Below are positions 7,500 to 11,035 of a DNA stretch of 11,035 nucleotides, piece after piece. The DNA is taken from contig CANGZG010000075.1 in assembly GCA_947458415.1 (NCBI GenBank), positions 1 to 11,035 of the forward strand, given 5' to 3'. Below the pieces are notes generated by a model that was given only the letters and a program-made list of their open reading frames with translations, was not told the DNA's origin and did no database searches. Origin of the DNA: Comamonadaceae bacterium. GTDB lineage: Bacteria; Pseudomonadota; Gammaproteobacteria; Burkholderiales; Burkholderiaceae_C. Both the position numbers and the translations under genes were made by a program. The first letter of the stretch is position 1; every line of letters starts with the position of its first letter.

Positions 7500-9602
7500 T
7501 CAAATCACCAACGGGTCGACATCGATCGCCCAACGGCTCACCGATTTGTGGCGATCCCGCAGGGCATGCAAGTCTTCTTGCCAATGGTTTAAAAACGATT
7601 GCAATGCGCGGCGCGATGTGGATTCAATCAGCATTTGGGCACGTTCCACATTCGCCACACGTTGCAAGCCCATGGGCACCGCTGGGTACACCGTGACGGC
7701 TTGCCCTTGCGAAGCCAGCCCATGCTGGCCGGTGTCTCTGGCGGCATTCAAAAAGGCTTGCGCCGCTTCTTGTGTGCGCGCCTCGGCACGCAGCAAGGCT
7801 TGAAAACTGAACGGCGGCAGGCCAGCTTGTCTGCGCTCAGTCAATTGTTGTTCGGCAAACCCCGCCACATCGTGTTGTTTAAGACATTCAAACAAAGGGT
7901 GTGCCGGATGAAAAGTTTGCACCCACATTTCGCAACCGTGGCTTGTCGACAACTGGGCGTCTCTGCCTGCGCGACCGGCGGCTTGCGACAGCAGTGCAAA
8001 CAAACGCTCCGGTGCGCGGAAATCGGCGCTGAACAACGCCCCGTCCGGGTTCAGCGCGGCCACCAGCGTGACCCGTCTGAAGTCGTGGCCCTTGGCAACC
8101 ATTTGGGTGCCGACCAGCACATCGACATCGCCATCGTGCACTTGCGCCAGTTGACGCACCAGTTCGCCTTTGGCGCGGGTTGAATCGGCATCGATGCGCG
8201 CAATCCGCACAGGCGAGCCATCGGCGCGTCGCGTGTCTTGAAGCAATTCGGCCAAATGTTCTTCGATTTTTTCGGTGCCATGCCCCAATGCGCCAATGTC
8301 TTGGTTGCCACAAGCGGGGCAAGCGCGTGGCACAGGCTGCGTCAAACTGCAATGGTGGCAGCGCAAACTGCGGTCAGATTTATGGAACACGCGGAACGCG
8401 CTGCAATGCGGGCATTCGCTTTTCCAGCCGCATGACGTGCAATGCAACACCGGCGCATAGCCACGGCGGTTGAGCAATACCAGCACTTGTTCACCTCGGC
8501 CCAAGCGTTCACGCATGGCCGCCAGCAACGGCGCAGACACCAAGGTACGACGCGGTTGTTTGCCCATGTCAACCCGACGCAGTTGCGGCAGGCTGCCTTG
8601 GCCGATGCGGCTGGGCATGGACAGGCGCACATAGCGCGGCGCGTCATTCGCATCGGTCGGTGAACGGCTGTGGTGCCAACTCTCCAGCGACGGCGTGGCC
8701 GACCCCAACAAAACTTGCGCTGATTGCAACCGTCCGCGGTACACCGCCAAATCGCGCGCAGAGTAACGTGCACCTTCTTGTTGTTTGTAGCTCGGGTCAT
8801 GTTCTTCATCCACCACGATCAGTTTCAGGTGCGGCACCGAGGCCAGCACGGCCAAGCGCGTCCCCAGCACCAATCGCGCTTGTCCGGTGTGGGCAGACAA
8901 CCAACTGTTGAGCCGTTGCGCGGGTGTCATGCCACTGTGCATCGAAACGATGGCGTGTTCGCCGAGCGCGGCAAACCGTTTGCGGACACGTTCTTCCAGT
9001 TGCGGGGTGAGGTTGATTTCAGGCACCAACATCATCACTTGCGCTTGTGGGTCTTGCGCCATCACCTCGGCGGCACGGCGCAAATACACCTCGGTTTTGC
9101 CGCTGCCCGTGTTGCCGTGCAACAAGAAGGTGCCTGTCCCACGCGAGAGTTGTTGCAACACCTGTGCTTGTTCGGCTGTCAACGCAGGCGCTGCCAGCGC
9201 GACGGTGCGTGGCGCGTCAACCGTGTTGCTGGCCTTGTCGCGTTTGGCCAATTTGCGTTGCAGTTGTTGCCGGCTCACATCGCGCAACGACGGCGGCAAA
9301 CTGCCCAGGGCAAATTCGCCCGCTGAGCGCTGGTAATAAGAAGCGGCAAATGCCATCAGCTCGAGCCAATGTGCATCGAGTGGCGCGATCTCGCTCAAGG
9401 CCTCGCGCACGGGCTTGATCTGCATGGCACCAGCAGCTGGCGCGGCTTCTCCCGGCCAGACCAAGCCCAAGGTTTCTCGCGAACCCAATGGCACCCGAAC
9501 CAAGGTCCCGGGCGGTAACTGCACTTCACTTTGGTAGGTGAGCGGGCCGCTCAGGCGGCTGTGTGCTGGCGTGGCAACCAGCACTTGCAAAAATGTGGCC
9601 AT
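7500..9602 (-). CDS. priA: Primosomal replication-restart helicase PriA (primosomal protein N')
   Basis: PriA binds stalled forks and D-loops and reloads the replicative helicase through PriB/DnaT or PriC. The protein is 700 residues and looks complete. The N-terminal DNA-binding domain (1 to about 110) begins FLQVLVATPAHSRLSGPLTY. Walker A is GNTGSGKT (163-170, Lys169), motif II is DEEH (265-268) and motif III GSATPS (300-305). The zinc-binding insertion has eight cysteines in four pairs: 388/391, 397/400, 415/418 and 428/431. GTEKIEE (442-448), VGTQMVAKGHDF (497-508) and QAAGRAGR (540-547) follow, then the C-terminal domain. No key residue is missing. ATG 9602 has GGGG about 7 bases upstream. 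It converges on the permease with a 2-base gap. hemE, on the same strand, lies 327 bases upstream with its own ending, so co-transcription is uncertain. Confidence 0.97.
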   Translation of the reverse strand: MATFLQVLVATPAHSRLSGPLTYQSEVQLPPGTLVRVPLGSRETLGLVWPGEAAPAAGAMQIKPVREALSEIAPLDAHWLELMAFAASYYQRSAGEFALGSLPPSLRDVSRQQLQRKLAKRDKASNTVDAPRTVALAAPALTAEQAQVLQQLSRGTGTFLLHGNTGSGKTEVYLRRAAEVMAQDPQAQVMMLVPEINLTPQLEERVRKRFAALGEHAIVSMHSGMTPAQRLNSWLSAHTGQARLVLGTRLAVLASVPHLKLIVVDEEHDPSYKQQEGARYSARDLAVYRGRLQSAQVLLGSATPSLESWHHSRSPTDANDAPRYVRLSMPSRIGQGSLPQLRRVDMGKQPRRTLVSAPLLAAMRERLGRGEQVLVLLNRRGYAPVLHCTSCGWKSECPHCSAFRVFHKSDRSLRCHHCSLTQPVPRACPACGNQDIGALGHGTEKIEEHLAELLQDTRRADGSPVRIARIDADSTRAKGELVRQLAQVHDGDVDVLVGTQMVAKGHDFRRVTLVAALNPDGALFSADFRAPERLFALLSQAAGRAGRDAQLSTSHGCEMWVQTFHPAHPLFECLKQHDVAGFAEQQLTERRQAGLPPFSFQALLRAEARTQEAAQAFLNAARDTGQHGLASQGQAVTVYPAVPMGLQRVANVERAQMLIESTSRRALQSFLNHWQEDLHALRDRHKSVSRWAIDVDPLVI

Positions 9603-9642
9603 GTCAATACCCCAGTTGCGCGAGGATATTCAGAGAAAACTT

Positions 9643-9672
9643 CATATACCGGCCTAAGTGGTTGATTGACAA
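9643..9672 (-). promoter_or_regulatory. Candidate sigma-70 promoter of priA
   Basis: On the minus strand TTGTCA (9672-9667, 5 of 6 to the -35 consensus) and TATATG (9648-9643, 4 of 6 to the -10) are 18 bases apart. Transcription would begin near 9636, leaving a leader of about 33 bases before the priA ATG. Confidence 0.45.
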
Positions 9673-9698
9673 AGGATTTGAAAACGATCCAGAATTTC

Positions 9699-9707
9699 TG
9701 TGGATAA
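9699..9707 (-). promoter_or_regulatory. Perfect DnaA box
   Basis: The minus strand reads TTATCCACA, the strict DnaA-binding consensus. It lies about 100 bases upstream of the priA start, just upstream of the candidate priA promoter. It could mark DnaA control of priA, a DnaA titration site or part of an origin. Confidence 0.5.
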
Positions 9708-9884
9708 CTTTGTTGACAGCTTGTCTGAGGGGTTCAGAAAGCCCGATAAATCAAGGCTTTGAACACAATGCCCGAAAATTTGGCAACCGCGTGATCTGTT
9801 CAAAATCAACGGCTTACAAAAAAACCAAGCCGCTGAATAATTTTTTGGGGGTGTAAGCCCTTGGTATAGGAAGGAATTAAATTT

Positions 9885-9893
9885 TGTGCATAA
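9885..9893 (-). promoter_or_regulatory. Near-consensus DnaA box
   Basis: The minus strand reads TTATGCACA, which differs from the strict consensus at one position and fits the relaxed TTATNCACA form. It is in the same orientation as the perfect box, 177 bases away, close behind the hemE stop codon. Confidence 0.35.
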
Positions 9894-9897
9894 GTTC

Positions 9898-9916
9898 ACT
9901 TTTGAGCAGCAAAAGT
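9898..9916. repeat. Inverted repeat just behind hemE
   Basis: ACTTTTG and CAAAAGT pair perfectly around AGCAG. With two mismatches the pairing extends to 11 bases per arm. It begins about 14 bases after the hemE stop on the minus strand, where a terminator would sit. The stem is AT-rich and no proper T-run follows, so termination is doubtful. Confidence 0.35.
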
Positions 9917-9929
9917 TGACTTGACAAGG

Positions 9930-11035
9930 TCAATGTTTGGCTTGGCGCATGGCCTTGGAATGGCTGTGAACCGCTTCAACCAGTGCGCTGACATGCTCAG
10001 GCGGGGTGAATTGGCTGATGCCGTGGCCCAGATTGAAGACATGGGTGGGGCCACTGGTGTGGGTATCGGTGTGCGGCGGGCCAAAAGCATCCAGCACGCG
10101 GCGCACTTCGGTGGCAATCGCATCAGGCGGGGCGAACAGAATGTTGGGATCGATGTTGCCTTGCAGCGCTTTGCCGGGACCACCTGCCTTGCCGCCCACC
10201 AGCTGACGCGCTGTGCCCAGGTTCATCGTCCAGTCCAGGCCCAGCACCTCGCAATCCAAGTCTTTCATCTCGGGCAACCATAAACCACCGCCTTTGGTGA
10301 ACACAATGCGTGGGATGGTTTGTCCGTCATGGCTGCGTTTGAGTTGGGCCAGCACGCGCTTGGTGTATGCCAAGCTGAAACTTTGGAATGCGCCATCGGC
10401 CAGCACACCGCCCCAGCTGTCAAACACCATCACGGCTTGTGCGCCGGCGTCGATTTGCGTGTTCAGGTAAAGCGCCACCGCGTCAGCGTTGATGGCCAGT
10501 ATGCGGTGCATCAGGTCCGGGCGGCTGTACATGAGCGATTTGACCAGCCGGTAATCGTCCGACCCGCCACCCTCGACCATGTAGCAAGCCAATGTCCAAG
10601 GGCTGCCCGAAAAGCCAATCAGCGGCACACGGCCGTTCAACGCTTTGCGAATCGAGGTGACTGCGTCAAACACATATTGCAGTTTGTGCATGTCGGGGAC
10701 GGCCAATGCTGCCACCGCGGCTTCATCGCGCACCACTTTTTCGAATTTGGGGCCTTCACCTTGGGCAAAACTCAAACCCAAACCCATGGCATCGGGCACG
10801 GTCAGGATGTCAGAAAACAAAATGGCTGCGTCCAAGGGATAGCGGTCCAGCGGTTGCAGGGTCACCTCGGTGGCGTAATCCACATTGGTAGCCAACCCCA
10901 TGAAACTGCCCGCTTTGGCGCGCGTGGCGCAGTATTCCGGCAAGTACCGACCGGCTTGTCGCATCAGCCAGACGGGGGTGTGATCGGTGGCCTGACGCAA
11001 GCAGGCTTTGAGGAAGCTGTCGTTGAGAAGTGGGG
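9930..11035 (-). CDS. hemE: Uroporphyrinogen decarboxylase (start codon beyond the right window edge)
   Basis: HemE removes the four acetate carboxyl groups of uroporphyrinogen III to give coproporphyrinogen III in cytoplasmic haem synthesis, without a cofactor. The open frame reaches the right edge, with 367 residues visible; a few N-terminal codons are missing. The reading PLLNDSFLKACLRQATDHTP before the first motif is normal for the family, so the TTG at 11000 is an internal leucine and not the start. Motifs, numbered from the first visible residue: RQAGRYLPEY (25-34), with the substrate-binding arginines; ILFSDIL with the key Asp75; GFSGSPWTLACYMVEGGGS with Tyr151; DSWGG (205-209); GNIDP; and FNLGHGI near the C-terminus. 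The stop is TGA at 9932-9930. The enzyme appears intact and housekeeping. Confidence 0.96.
   Translation of the reverse strand, partial: PLLNDSFLKACLRQATDHTPVWLMRQAGRYLPEYCATRAKAGSFMGLATNVDYATEVTLQPLDRYPLDAAILFSDILTVPDAMGLGLSFAQGEGPKFEKVVRDEAAVAALAVPDMHKLQYVFDAVTSIRKALNGRVPLIGFSGSPWTLACYMVEGGGSDDYRLVKSLMYSRPDLMHRILAINADAVALYLNTQIDAGAQAVMVFDSWGGVLADGAFQSFSLAYTKRVLAQLKRSHDGQTIPRIVFTKGGGLWLPEMKDLDCEVLGLDWTMNLGTARQLVGGKAGGPGKALQGNIDPNILFAPPDAIATEVRRVLDAFGPPHTDTHTSGPTHVFNLGHGISQFTPPEHVSALVEAVHSHSKAMRQAKH

Larger units (their letters stand above)
9603..9929. other. AT-rich intergenic region between priA and hemE
   Basis: This 327-base gap is clearly AT-richer than the flanking genes; by hand count 9661-9720 has 22 G+C of 60. 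It contains one perfect and one near-consensus DnaA box, a likely priA promoter and an imperfect inverted repeat behind hemE. GATCTGTTC at 9793-9801 resembles the first part of the E. coli origin 13-mers but lacks their T-run. Two short open frames (9563-9856 plus and 9654-9899 minus) have no recognisable protein features, and I do not consider them genes. Confidence 0.6.

Noticed and set aside
9806..9840. CGGCTT/AAGCCG inverted repeat in the priA-hemE gap as a small-RNA terminator
   Set aside because: The stem is only 6 bases with an 11-base loop, and the T-run lies in the loop rather than after the stem.
9563..9856. Plus-strand open frame of 97 codons reaching from priA into the gap
   Set aside because: It begins antisense inside the priA N-terminus, and its composition changes abruptly at the gene boundary. 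No ribosome binding site or domain is visible.
9654..9899. Minus-strand open frame of 81 codons in the priA-hemE gap
   Set aside because: It has a GTG start without a convincing ribosome binding site, covers both DnaA-like boxes and the candidate priA promoter region, and has no recognisable protein pattern.

Overview
The window looks like ordinary chromosome from a betaproteobacterium, most likely order Burkholderiales and possibly family Comamonadaceae. I infer this from how the proteins read, from neighbouring hemE and priA, from moderately high G+C, and from heavy use of TTG for leucine. No database search was possible. I see no IS element, CRISPR array, phage module, rRNA or tRNA.

Layout, left to right. 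(1) Positions 1-1528, minus: the N-terminal 509 residues of an indolepyruvate ferredoxin oxidoreductase alpha-type protein. It runs off the left edge, starts at TTG, and is divergent from (2) selD (1620-2693, plus), selenophosphate synthetase. (3) Positions 2701-3468, minus: a class II aldolase/adducin-family protein, convergent with selD. (4) Positions 3659-4231, minus: a small outer-membrane beta-barrel protein. It lies in an AT-rich island with its own promoter, a strong downstream terminator, and a leader inverted repeat covering its ribosome binding site. (5) Positions 4365-6464, minus: a Rep-type superfamily 1 DNA helicase, divergent from (6) an AEC-family permease (6529-7497, plus). (7) Positions 7500-9602, minus: priA, the replication-restart helicase, convergent with the permease and 2 bases away. 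(8) A 327-base AT-rich gap with one perfect DnaA box, one near-consensus box and a likely priA promoter. (9) Positions 9930 to the right edge, minus: hemE, uroporphyrinogen decarboxylase, lacking only its first few codons.

The genes are mostly unrelated housekeeping functions: amino-acid/keto-acid catabolism, selenium activation, replication restart and haem synthesis. They do not form one operon. Both convergent pairs are packed almost stop to stop, with no recognisable terminator between them. The only thematic pair is Rep and PriA, both helicases used when replication forks are rebuilt.

I found no convincing undescribed multi-gene system. The points most worth a second look are the leader hairpin and foreign-looking composition of the barrel gene, and the DnaA boxes between hemE and priA.
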